DNA of 10,833 nt, taken from NCBI GenBank assembly GCA_018223385.1, contig JAGTTR010000031.1:1-10833 (forward strand). Reading direction: 5' to 3'. The notes under the pieces were generated by a model, which was not told the origin of the DNA, made no database searches, and saw only the letters and a list, made by a program, of their open reading frames with translations. The DNA is from Oscillospiraceae bacterium Marseille-Q3528 (lineage in GTDB: Bacteria; Bacillota; Clostridia; Lachnospirales; Lachnospiraceae). Positions within the stretch are counted from its first letter, which is position 1. Every line of letters begins with the position of its first letter. The translations under genes and the position numbers were made by a program. Positions 1 through 5,949 of the stretch are shown here, piece by piece.

Positions 1-334
1 TCAGGTATTTCTCTTTCTGCTCCGGTGTGCCCCATTTACGGATAGGCTCGCAGCAGAGGGATGTATGTGCAGACACGATTACGCCTGTCGTTCCGCAAAC
101 CTTGGACAGCTCCTCTACGCACATTGCATATGTCAGGCTGTCACAACCCTGTCCGCCGTACTCCTTCGGCATCGGGATTCCCATGAAGCCAAGCTTCTGC
201 ATCTTTCTTACGGTATCCCAAGGGAAATGCTCTGTCTCATCAACCTCCTGTGCCAGAGGTTTCACTTCTGCCTGTGCGAAATCTCTGAACAGAGTTCTCG
301 CCATTTCGTGCTCTTTGCTTAATACGAAATCCAT
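1..334 (-). CDS. bcd: Acyl-CoA dehydrogenase (butyryl-CoA dehydrogenase type), N-terminal part only
   Basis: This is the first 111 codons of a gene that continues past the left edge of the window. The translation begins MDFVLSKEHEMARTLF and contains the stretches MGIPMPKEYGGQG and EELSKVCGTTGVIVSAHTS, which are hallmarks of the N-terminal helical domain of short-chain acyl-CoA dehydrogenases close to clostridial Bcd. In that family the flavoenzyme reduces crotonyl-CoA to butyryl-CoA in the cytoplasm, usually with electron-transferring flavoprotein (EtfAB) for electron bifurcation. The catalytic glutamate lies in the missing C-terminal part. The ATG at 334 is preceded by GGAGGAG with a 6-nt spacer. 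Position right after hbd and in the same direction supports the butyrate role, but it has its own promoter and a 269-bp gap, so it can be expressed separately. Whether etfB and etfA follow cannot be seen. Substrate chain length is inferred from context. Confidence 0.93.
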   Translation of the reverse strand, partial: MDFVLSKEHEMARTLFRDFAQAEVKPLAQEVDETEHFPWDTVRKMQKLGFMGIPMPKEYGGQGCDSLTYAMCVEELSKVCGTTGVIVSAHTSLCCEPIRKWGTPEQKEKYL

Positions 335-365
335 TTTTTACTCCTCCATTTTAAAAAATGTTAAA

Positions 366-390
366 CAGGATGATCTGAATTGATCGCCTG
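366..390 (-). other. Hairpin in the bcd 5' leader
   Basis: On the minus strand this segment can fold as CAGG / CCTG (4 bp), a small internal loop, GATC / GATC (4 bp) and a six-base loop. It begins only a few bases after the predicted start of transcription (about 394) and ends about 30 bases before the bcd start codon. It has no following T-run, so it is not a terminator. It may protect the 5' end of the mRNA. The stem is short, so it could be fortuitous. Confidence 0.35.
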
Positions 391-400
391 ATTAATTACC

Positions 401-429
401 ATGATAGTAGAAATTGCAAATTTTGTCAA
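401..429 (-). promoter_or_regulatory. Promoter of bcd (TTGACA-N17-TATCAT)
   Basis: On the minus strand the -35 box TTGACA (424-429) and the -10 box TATCAT (401-406) are separated by exactly 17 bases, a strong sigma-A type promoter. Transcription would start near 394, giving a leader of about 60 nt before bcd. It means the dehydrogenase need not depend on read-through from thl-crt-hbd. The -35 box is fully inside the palindrome at 423-440. Confidence 0.8.
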
Positions 430-440
430 GCTTTTGACAA
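423..440. promoter_or_regulatory. Rex-like palindromic operator over the bcd -35 box
   Basis: The sequence is TTGTCAA-N4-TTGACAA, a perfect 7-bp inverted repeat with a 4-bp centre. Its spacing and outer bases match the clostridial Rex consensus TTGTTAA-N4-TTAACAA; one symmetric position differs (T to C and A to G). Rex is a redox repressor released from DNA by NADH and is known to control butyrate-pathway genes in clostridia. One half-site is the promoter -35 box itself, so binding would block RNA polymerase. Identification as Rex rather than another dimeric repressor is inference. Confidence 0.55.
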
Positions 441-533
441 TCCATGTGATTAAAAAACACGCCTTTTTTCTTTTTTTCACAGACTGCCTGCAGCAAATTG
501 TCGTAAAATGTTTTGTTTTTTCACCCCAAAGTT

Positions 534-564
534 CCCGGCACAGCCAAAAACCGACCATGCCGGG
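534..564 (-). other. 12-bp hairpin downstream of hbd, without a T-run
   Basis: On the minus strand, about 40 bases after the hbd stop, CCCGGCATGGTC pairs with GGCTGTGCCGGG (12 bp including G-T pairs) around a seven-base loop GGTTTTT. The bases that follow (AACTTTGGGG) are not a T-tract, so it is not a canonical intrinsic terminator. It could be an inefficient terminator or a 3' mRNA-stabilising structure that separates thl-crt-hbd from bcd. The rest of the hbd-bcd gap (335-603) holds only the bcd promoter, operator and leader; I see no small gene in it. Confidence 0.5.
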
Positions 565-603
565 ATCCCGAAATATGTTGTTTTATTCGATTAAAGCGAC
601 TGC

Positions 604-1446
604 TTATTTGCTGTAGTCGTAGAAGCCCTTGCCGGTCTTTCTTCCAAGCAGGCCGCCGCGAACCATCTTTCTCAGCAGCGGATGAGGGCGGTACTTCGGA
701 TCGCCTGTCTCGGAGTACAGAACCTCCATGATTGCCAGGCAAACATCCAGGCCGATCAGATCGCCCAGTTCCAGCGGTCCCATGGGATGGTTAGCGCCAA
801 GCTTCATAGCGGTATCAATACCCTCTGCGGAAGCAAGTCCGTCAGCGTAGATGCCAACACCCTCATTTACCAGAGGGATCAGGATACGGTTTACAACGAA
901 GCCAGCACCCTCTTTTACCTCAACAGGGGTCTTGCCGATCTCATTTGCGATAGCGATCACCTTGTCAACGGTCTCCTGCGGAGTGTTGATGCCCGGGATT
1001 ACCTCGATGAGCTTCATCACCGGTGCAGGGTTGAAGAAGTGCATGCCGATAACCGGACGGCCGATGCCCTTGTCGATCTCTGTGATGGAAAGAGAAGAAG
1101 TGTTGGTAGCAAAGATGGCTTCCGGTTTGCAGATGGCATCCAGCTCTTTGAAGGTCTTCTTCTTGATCTCCATGTTCTCAACAGCAGCCTCGATGATGAG
1201 ATCGCAGTCAGCAGCGATGTTCTCTTTCAGGCCTGTGGTGATCTTTGCAAGGATCGCGTCAACCTCTTCCTGGGTCTTCTTGCCTTTCTTTACAAGCTTA
1301 CCAAGAGCAGCCTCGATCTTCTTCTTGCCGCCTGCAGCAAACTCCTCTGTGATATCGCATAATGCTACTTCATAGCCCTCGCACTGTACAAATGCCTGTG
1401 CGATTCCGGAACCCATGGTTCCTGCTCCAATAACGCCTACCTTCAT
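604..1446 (-). CDS. hbd: 3-hydroxybutyryl-CoA dehydrogenase
   Basis: 280 residues, full length for the family. It reduces acetoacetyl-CoA to 3-hydroxybutyryl-CoA with NAD(P)H, the second step of the butyrate pathway, in the cytoplasm. The N-terminal Rossmann fold shows GAGTMGSG at residues 7-14. The catalytic set known from clostridial Hbd is visible: Ser117 in TNTSSLS, His136 in [16 protein letters not shown] with Glu148, and Asn186 in GFVVNR. The C-terminal 3HCDH domain includes [15 protein letters not shown] and ends [13 protein letters not shown]. The ATG at 1446 has AAGGAGG seven bases upstream. It lies 29 bases after crt in the same direction, so both are on one message. A 12-bp hairpin follows it. 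Nothing in the sequence looks damaged. Very secure call. Confidence 0.97.
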   Translation of the reverse strand: MKVGVIGAGTMGSGIAQAFVQCEGYEVALCDITEEFAAGGKKKIEAALGKLVKKGKKTQEEVDAILAKITTGLKENIAADCDLIIEAAVENMEIKKKTFKELDAICKPEAIFATNTSSLSITEIDKGIGRPVIGMHFFNPAPVMKLIEVIPGINTPQETVDKVIAIANEIGKTPVEVKEGAGFVVNRILIPLVNEGVGIYADGLASAEGIDTAMKLGANHPMGPLELGDLIGLDVCLAIMEVLYSETGDPKYRPHPLLRKMVRGGLLGRKTGKGFYDYSK

Positions 1447-1475
1447 GGTAATTCCTCCTTGATTTATTTAAAAAA

Positions 1476-2252
1476 TTATTTGTTCTGGAAGTTCTTTTCT
1501 TTTCTCTTCTCCAGAAATGCGCTCATGCCTTCCTTCTGGTCCTCTGTTGCGAAACAGTCACCAAAAGCATGCTCCTCAATGACGATGGCCTTGTCCATGT
1601 CAACCTGCAGACCCTCATTGATGGCTTTCTTGGAAAGGCGAACGGCTACCGGTGCGTTGGAAGCGATCTTGGAAGCCATCTTCTGTGCGGCTGCCATCAG
1701 CTCTTCCTGCGGTACGACCTTGTTCACCAGACCGATCCGGTATGCCTCATCAGCTTTGATGTTGGATGCGGTGTAGATGATCTCCTTTGCGCGTCCCATG
1801 CCAACGATACGGGCCAGTCTCTGGGTTCCGCCAAATCCCGGTGTGATGCCCAGGCCAACCTCCGGCTGTCCGAATACTGCATTCTCGGAACAGATACGGA
1901 TATCGCAGCTCATGGAAATCTCGCAGCCGCCGCCCAGTGCAAAGCCGTTGATGGCTGCAATGGTGGGAACCGGCAGAGTCTCCAGCTTACGGAAGATATC
2001 ATTGCCGTACTTGCCCCAGGCAACGCCCTCTTCACGGTTCAGTACGCTCATCTCTCCGATATCAGCACCGGCAACGAAGGATTTCTCTCCTGCGCCGGTA
2101 ACGATCATGCATCTGACGGTATTCACATCTACCTGGTCGAGAACCTCGTTGATCTCTGTCAGCACCTGCTTGTTCAGCGCATTCAATGCCTTCGGGCGGT
2201 TGATGGTCATAACCGCAATGTGTCCGGTCTGTTCATATGTTACAAATTCCAT
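1476..2252 (-). CDS. crt: Crotonase (3-hydroxybutyryl-CoA dehydratase / enoyl-CoA hydratase)
   Basis: 258 residues beginning MEFVTYEQTG. It dehydrates 3-hydroxybutyryl-CoA to crotonyl-CoA. The two catalytic glutamates of the enoyl-CoA hydratase family are present with the usual 20-residue spacing: Glu111 in GFALGGGCEISM, which also forms the oxyanion hole, and Glu131 in FGQPEVGLGITPGFGGTQR. The C-terminus EGMSAFLEKRKEKNF is also typical. The frame stays open upstream to 2327, but the ATG at 2252 is chosen because AAGGAGG lies about nine bases before it and the family alignment starts here; the extra 25 residues are arginine-rich and unlike the family. It is between thl and hbd on the same strand, separated from thl by an 89-bp gap that contains a strong hairpin. 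Confidence 0.96.
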   Translation of the reverse strand: MEFVTYEQTGHIAVMTINRPKALNALNKQVLTEINEVLDQVDVNTVRCMIVTGAGEKSFVAGADIGEMSVLNREEGVAWGKYGNDIFRKLETLPVPTIAAINGFALGGGCEISMSCDIRICSENAVFGQPEVGLGITPGFGGTQRLARIVGMGRAKEIIYTASNIKADEAYRIGLVNKVVPQEELMAAAQKMASKIASNAPVAVRLSKKAINEGLQVDMDKAIVIEEHAFGDCFATEDQKEGMSAFLEKRKEKNFQNK

Positions 2253-2295
2253 GTACAGCACCCTCCTTACTATTCTCTCCGTTACAACTTTCAAA

Positions 2296-2324
2296 TGCCG
2301 CACCCGGCGAAGCCGGCTGCGGCA
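2296..2324 (-). other. Intercistronic hairpin between thl and crt
   Basis: TGCCGCA pairs with TGCGGCA (7 bp), then after one mismatch CCGG pairs with CCGG around a CTTCG-type loop. It lies between the thl stop and the crt ribosome binding site. No T-run follows on the minus strand (the bases after it are TTTGAAAG), so full termination is unlikely. Such hairpins can act as partial terminators or as blocks to 3' exonuclease, which could set thiolase levels above those of the later enzymes. That role is inference. Confidence 0.6.
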
Positions 2325-2341
2325 CAAAAATATTTAATTGA

Positions 2342-3523
2342 TTATTTCTCTACAACTGTGCAAACGCCCATACCGCCGCCTACGCACAGAGTTGCAAGCC
2401 CCTTCTTCGCATCAGGTCTCTTCTGCATCTCATGAAGCAGTGTAACAAAGATACGGCATCCGGATGCTCCTACCGGGTGTCCGATTGCAATTGCACCGCC
2501 ATTTACGTTCAGCTTGCTGCGATCAAAATGTAATTCTCTGTCAACGCCGAGAGACTGTGCTGCAAATGCCTCGTTAGCCTCGATCAGATCGATCTCATCC
2601 AGAGTGAAGTTGCCCTTCTTCATAGCCTTGCGGACTGCTGCAACCGGTCCCACACCCATGATGGACGGATCAACGCCGGCAGAGGTTCCTACTACAAATG
2701 TAGCCATAGGGGTAACACCCAGCTCCTTAGCCTTCTCCTCGCTCATCAGGACAACGGCTGCTGCGCCATCATTGATACCGGATGCGTTAGCTGCTGTAAC
2801 GGTTCCATCGGGCTTGAATGCCGGTTTCAGTTTGGAGATGCTCTCCTTGGTAACACCAGCACGCGGTCCCTCATCCTTGGTAACCAGTACGGTCTCTTTC
2901 TTCATCTTCACCGGTACAGGAACGATCTCCGCATCAAATCTGCCCTCTTCCTGAGCCTTTACAGCCTTGTTCTGAGACCATGCAGCAAACTCATCCTGTT
3001 CTTCTCTTGTGATACCATATTTCTCTGCCACATTCTCAGCAGTGATTCCCATATGGTAATTGTTGAATGCATCCCACAGTCCGTCATTCACCATTGTATC
3101 AACCATGGTTGCATTGTTCATTCTGTAACCAAAACGGGCTTTCATCAGCGCATACGGTGCCATGGACATGTTCTCCATACCGCCAGCCACAACGACATCC
3201 GCATCTCCTGCCATGATCATGTCTGCTGCCATGTTTACACACTTCAGTCCGGATCCGCATACGTTGTTCAGTGTCTCAGCAGGAACCTCGATCGGAACAC
3301 CGGCCTTCACAGAAGCCTGACGTGCTACGTTCTGTCCAAGGCCTGCCTGGATAACGCATCCCATAAGAACCTCATCTACCTGGTCAGCCGGAACACCTGC
3401 ACGATTCAGAGCCTCTTTGATTACAATTGCACCCAGATCTACTGCCGGTACTGTGCTTAATACGCCTCCCATCTTACCAACTGCCGTACGGCAAGCGCCT
3501 GCGATAACTACTTTCTTTGCCAT
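2342..3523 (-). CDS. thl: Acetyl-CoA C-acetyltransferase (thiolase)
   Basis: 393 residues starting [20 protein letters not shown], the usual length for biosynthetic thiolases. It condenses two acetyl-CoA into acetoacetyl-CoA, the entry step of the butyrate pathway. The nucleophile is Cys89 in [14 protein letters not shown]; the other active-site residues are His349 in [14 protein letters not shown], Cys380 in LCVGGGMG, and Asn317 in EANEAFAA. In the Clostridium acetobutylicum enzyme the two equivalent cysteines can form a redox-controlled disulfide; whether this one does is unknown. The ATG at 3523 has GGAGG eight bases upstream. The frame stays open to an ATG at 3592, but that one lacks a binding site and lies inside the structured leader. 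First gene of thl-crt-hbd, with a promoter at 3662-3690. Confidence 0.97.
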   Translation of the reverse strand: MAKKVVIAGACRTAVGKMGGVLSTVPAVDLGAIVIKEALNRAGVPADQVDEVLMGCVIQAGLGQNVARQASVKAGVPIEVPAETLNNVCGSGLKCVNMAADMIMAGDADVVVAGGMENMSMAPYALMKARFGYRMNNATMVDTMVNDGLWDAFNNYHMGITAENVAEKYGITREEQDEFAAWSQNKAVKAQEEGRFDAEIVPVPVKMKKETVLVTKDEGPRAGVTKESISKLKPAFKPDGTVTAANASGINDGAAAVVLMSEEKAKELGVTPMATFVVGTSAGVDPSIMGVGPVAAVRKAMKKGNFTLDEIDLIEANEAFAAQSLGVDRELHFDRSKLNVNGGAIAIGHPVGASGCRIFVTLLHEMQKRPDAKKGLATLCVGGGMGVCTVVEK

Positions 3524-3554
3524 TTTGAATTCCTCCATTTTGAAATTAATTTTA

Positions 3555-3650
3555 GTTGAAAATGTGACAGGCTTTTTCCGATATGTAACCATGTTAAGTA
3601 AATCACAACTCTGGCTCTACCCTGCTGGGTGCAACCTGTCCTTTTTCAAC
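3555..3650 (-). promoter_or_regulatory. Structured 5' leader RNA of thl (riboswitch-like, unassigned)
   Basis: Between the predicted transcription start (about 3655) and the thl start codon lies a leader of about 130 nt. Its ends pair: AGTTGAAAA (3643-3651) with TTTTCAACT (3554-3562), then after a 2/3-base internal loop GACAGG (3635-3640) with CCTGTC (3566-3571). Inside are two possible small hairpins, ACCC/GGGT with loop AGCA (3619-3630) and TGTGA/TTACA (3603-3607 with 3584-3588). This would make a three-way junction closed by a long stem. The ribosome binding site at about 3531-3535 is outside the stem and there is no T-run, so the mechanism, if regulatory, is not obvious. I recognise no known riboswitch class. 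Confidence 0.5.
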
Positions 3651-3661
3651 TCACTGCCTTC

Positions 3662-3690
3662 ATTCTACCTTTCCAAACCGCCGATGTCAA
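3662..3690 (-). promoter_or_regulatory. Promoter of thl-crt-hbd (TTGACA-N17-TAGAAT)
   Basis: On the minus strand a perfect -35 box TTGACA (3685-3690) and a -10 box TAGAAT (3662-3667) are separated by 17 bases. It is strong, as expected for a central fermentation pathway. No Rex-like palindrome overlaps it, unlike the bcd promoter. The distance to the start codon leaves a long leader. Confidence 0.85.
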
Positions 3691-3726
3691 TAACACTTTT
3701 TCACACTTTCCTGTAAATAAGTGATA

Positions 3727-3744
3727 AAGAATTCCGGTATTCTT
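3727..3744. repeat. Near-perfect 18-bp palindrome in the thl / hydrolase divergent gap
   Basis: AAGAAT-TCCGGT-ATTCTT: 6-bp arms are perfectly inverted and 16 of 18 bases are symmetric. It lies upstream of the thl promoter and about 30 bp upstream of the possible promoter of the plus-strand hydrolase, a sensible place for a regulator site shared by divergent genes. No known regulator consensus is recognised. Confidence 0.35.
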
Positions 3745-3773
3745 CCAATGTTTTTACCTTTTTTGAACAAAGA

Positions 3774-3802
3774 TTGCCGAAATCCCCAAAATATGGTAAG
3801 CT
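3774..3802 (+). promoter_or_regulatory. Possible promoter of the isochorismatase-family gene
   Basis: TTGCCG (3774-3779), 17 bases, then TAAGCT (3797-3802), with a TGG just before the -10 box that fits an extended -10. Transcription would start near 3809, about 70 bases before the ATG at 3881. A perfect 10-bp palindrome TTCCGCGGAA (3813-3822) sits right at the predicted start region. The boxes are weak matches, so this is tentative. Confidence 0.3.
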
Positions 3803-3880
3803 TGAGAAAAGCTTCCGCGGAAATACGGAAAAAAAGTTGTATTTAATATGAAAAATAGTCATGATTTGAAGGAGGTTTTT

Positions 3881-4423
3881 ATGCGTATTACCCCAGAAAA
3901 CTGCATTACCATCGCTGTTGATTACCAGACCCGGCTCGTTCCGGCCATGGCACATGAACGTGAATTAATTCACAATTCCCGCATTCTTTTACAGGGTTTG
4001 CGGGTGCTGGACGTCCCGGTTCTCGTCTCCCAGCAATACACGAAGGGCCTGGGAGAAACCGTTCCCGAGATCAGGGAGCTGGTGGCAGACTGCCCCGTTT
4101 TTGACAAGATCACCTTCAGTTGCTGGCAGAACGACGCCATCCGGGAAGCTGTGATCGCTTCCGGCCGGAAGACCGTCATCATCTGCGGCATCGAATCCCA
4201 CGTGTGCGCCCTGCAGACCGTCATCGACCTGTGCGCTGACGGCTATCAGGTACTCTTTGTGGAGGACTGCGTGGATTCCCGCAAGGATTCCGACAAGGCC
4301 ACCGCTCTCAGGCGGGCAGAGAAGGAAGGTGCCATCCTCACCTCCTACGAGGCGCTGCTGTTTGAGCTGACGCAGATCGCGGGAAATGAGAGATTCAAGA
4401 AAATCTCCGCGCTGGTGAAATAA
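3881..4423 (+). CDS. Isochorismatase-family cysteine hydrolase
   Basis: 180 residues starting MRITPENCITIAVDYQTRLVP. The family includes nicotinamidases, isochorismatases and related amidases that use an Asp-Lys-Cys triad; here these are Asp14 (AVDYQ), Lys76 (CPVFDKITFSCW) and Cys109 (CGIESHVCALQT). The segment before the cysteine carries the cis-peptide signature GIESHVC of the family. The short length and lack of other domains fit the stand-alone hydrolases often found in Firmicutes; the substrate cannot be told from sequence. An upstream in-frame ATG exists at 3848, but the ATG at 3881 has AAGGAGG five bases upstream and is preferred. It is the only plus-strand gene, divergent from thl and convergent with the flavoprotein gene, so it is its own transcription unit. 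No signal peptide; cytoplasmic. Confidence 0.9.
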   Translation: MRITPENCITIAVDYQTRLVPAMAHERELIHNSRILLQGLRVLDVPVLVSQQYTKGLGETVPEIRELVADCPVFDKITFSCWQNDAIREAVIASGRKTVIICGIESHVCALQTVIDLCADGYQVLFVEDCVDSRKDSDKATALRRAEKEGAILTSYEALLFELTQIAGNERFKKISALVK

Positions 4424-4437
4424 ACCGGTGCACCGCC

Positions 4438-4488
4438 AAAAAAGCCGGGGCAACGGAATCTATACTGACTCCGCCGCTCCCGGCTTTT
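4438..4488. terminator. Bidirectional intrinsic terminator
   Basis: AAAAAAGCCGGG (4438-4449) and CCCGGCTTTT (4479-4488) are inverted, with an inner CGGA/TCCG stem. The plus strand ends in TTTT for the hydrolase gene and the minus strand ends in TTTTTT for the flavoprotein gene. The element sits exactly between the two convergent stop codons (4423 and 4493), so it serves both. Confidence 0.85.
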
Positions 4489-4492
4489 ACTA

Positions 4493-5887
4493 TTATACCA
4501 GTTCTCTTCCCATGAGGACACCCATGACAGATGCCATCATCAGGCCTCTGGTCCATCCGCTGGAATCGCCCAGGCAGTGCAGGTTCTTCACGTTGGTATT
4601 GAACTTTTCATCCATTTTTACCCGGTTGCTGTAGAACTTGATCTCCGGTGCATACAGCAGCGTCTCATAGCTGGCAAAGCCCGGTACGACCTGATCTACC
4701 ATCTCGATAAAACCGATGATGTTCATCATGGTCCGGTAGGACAGGGCGCTGGTGATATCGCCTGCCACCGCATCCGGCAGCGTCGGACGGACGTTGCTTC
4801 GATCCAGCTCCTCCTGCCACGTTCTCTTTCCGGCCTTGATGTCGCCGTAACGCTGTACGAGGATATGGCCGTCGCCCAGCATGTTGGTCAGCTCGCCGAT
4901 CCGCTTCGCATACTCGATGGGCTGATCGAAGGGGATCCGGAAATTATGAGAACAGAGAATGGCCAGATTGGTGTTGCTGGACTTCTTTACCTTATAGGAA
5001 TGGCCGTTGACCAGGGCCAGGTCATTGTTGTAGTTCTCCTGGCTTACAAAACCGCCCGGGTTCTGGCAGAAGGTACGCACCTTGTTGCCCCAGGGCTCCG
5101 GATAGCCGATGAGCTTGGACTCGTACAGCACGCTGTTGACCTCTTCCATGATCTCATTGCGCACCTCTACACGGACACCCACATCAACGGTTCCCGGCAC
5201 GTGCTCAATGTCATGCTGTGCACAGATGGCCTGTAGCCAATCTGCGCCTACCCGGCCTGCCGCAACGACGATCTTCTCGCCTTCATAATAGCTCTTCTCG
5301 TGGGTACGCTCGTTTTCCACTTCCACGCCCACACAGACATTATCCTCAATCCGCAGATCCAGACAGGACGTCTGGAACAGGATCTCCACACCGTTCTCCT
5401 GCAGATAGTCCTGGATCTTTCCATAGATCTCCTGGGCTTTCTCCGTTCCCAGATGACGGATCGGACAGTCCACCAGCTTCAGGCCCGCACGGATGGCATT
5501 CTTACGGATGGCCTTGATCTTGTCCTCCTGTCCCACGCCCTCTACCTTGGAGTCTGCGCCGAAATCCAGATAAATACCGTCGGTATAGTGGATCATCTCC
5601 TGGGTCTTCTCGGCGCCGATGAGACGGGGCAGCTCGCCGCCCACCTCATAGCTCAGAGAGAGCTTTCCGTCAGAAAATGCACCTGCGCCGGAAAATCCGG
5701 TGGTAATATCACAGTTCGGTTTGCAGTTGACGCAGTGATTGGTCTTTGCCTTCGGGCAGCTGCGCTTCTTTACATCTTTACCTTTATCTATCATGAGAAT
5801 GGATTTCTTCGATCCCTTTTTGATCATTTCCAGAGCAGTAAAAATACCTGCCGGGCCAGCTCCCACAATGATGACATCATATTTCAT
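4493..5887 (-). CDS. FAD-dependent oxidoreductase, COG2509-like, with a four-Cys cluster
   Basis: 464 residues. The N-terminus KYDVIIVGAGPAGIF is a dinucleotide-binding fold for FAD, and the C-terminal part LHCLGDSSGWTRGLMMASVMG is the second FAD contact region seen in this family. The protein resembles the uncharacterised FAD-dependent dehydrogenases of COG2509; no reaction is assigned to the group with certainty. A cysteine cluster, Cys44, Cys52, Cys55 and Cys59 (C-x7-C-x2-C-x3-C), lies just before GFSGAGAFSDGKL and could hold a metal or iron-sulfur cluster. No signal peptide or membrane segment. The start at 5887 is preferred because GAAAGGGG precedes it; an in-frame ATG at 5911 would add eight residues but lies only about 2-3 bases from the predicted transcription start. 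It has a perfect consensus promoter and ends at the bidirectional terminator. Confidence 0.88.
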   Translation of the reverse strand: MKYDVIIVGAGPAGIFTALEMIKKGSKKSILMIDKGKDVKKRSCPKAKTNHCVNCKPNCDITTGFSGAGAFSDGKLSLSYEVGGELPRLIGAEKTQEMIHYTDGIYLDFGADSKVEGVGQEDKIKAIRKNAIRAGLKLVDCPIRHLGTEKAQEIYGKIQDYLQENGVEILFQTSCLDLRIEDNVCVGVEVENERTHEKSYYEGEKIVVAAGRVGADWLQAICAQHDIEHVPGTVDVGVRVEVRNEIMEEVNSVLYESKLIGYPEPWGNKVRTFCQNPGGFVSQENYNNDLALVNGHSYKVKKSSNTNLAILCSHNFRIPFDQPIEYAKRIGELTNMLGDGHILVQRYGDIKAGKRTWQEELDRSNVRPTLPDAVAGDITSALSYRTMMNIIGFIEMVDQVVPGFASYETLLYAPEIKFYSNRVKMDEKFNTNVKNLHCLGDSSGWTRGLMMASVMGVLMGRELV

Positions 5888-5920
5888 AAAAAAACCCCTT
5901 TCGTATGGCATACAGATTTT

Positions 5921-5949
5921 ATTATACCGTCTCTCCCGCTGTATGTCAA
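5921..5949 (-). promoter_or_regulatory. Perfect consensus sigma-A promoter (TTGACA-N17-TATAAT)
   Basis: Both hexamers match the consensus exactly and the spacer is 17 bases. The -35 box (5944-5949) begins directly after the TAA stop codon (5950-5952) of the upstream SGNH gene. Transcription would start at about 5913-5914, some 26 bases before the flavoprotein start codon at 5887. There is no terminator between the upstream gene and this promoter, so read-through from the acylation cassette is likely too. Confidence 0.9.

Noticed and set aside
448..480. A-run / T-run pair (AAAAAACACGCCTTTTTT) as a terminator before bcd
   Set aside because: The stem would be only A-T pairs, too weak for an intrinsic terminator.
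682..1362. 226-codon plus-strand open frame opposite hbd
   Set aside because: It is antisense to a fully convincing hbd gene, has no ribosome binding site and no recognisable domain; it is a codon-bias shadow.
1569..2435. 288-codon plus-strand open frame opposite crt and the end of thl
   Set aside because: It spans two real minus-strand genes and the gap between them and resembles no family.
3524..3592. 23-residue N-terminal extension of thiolase from the ATG at 3592
   Set aside because: No ribosome binding site precedes it, the extension is unlike thiolases, and it lies in the structured leader; the ATG at 3523 has a good site.
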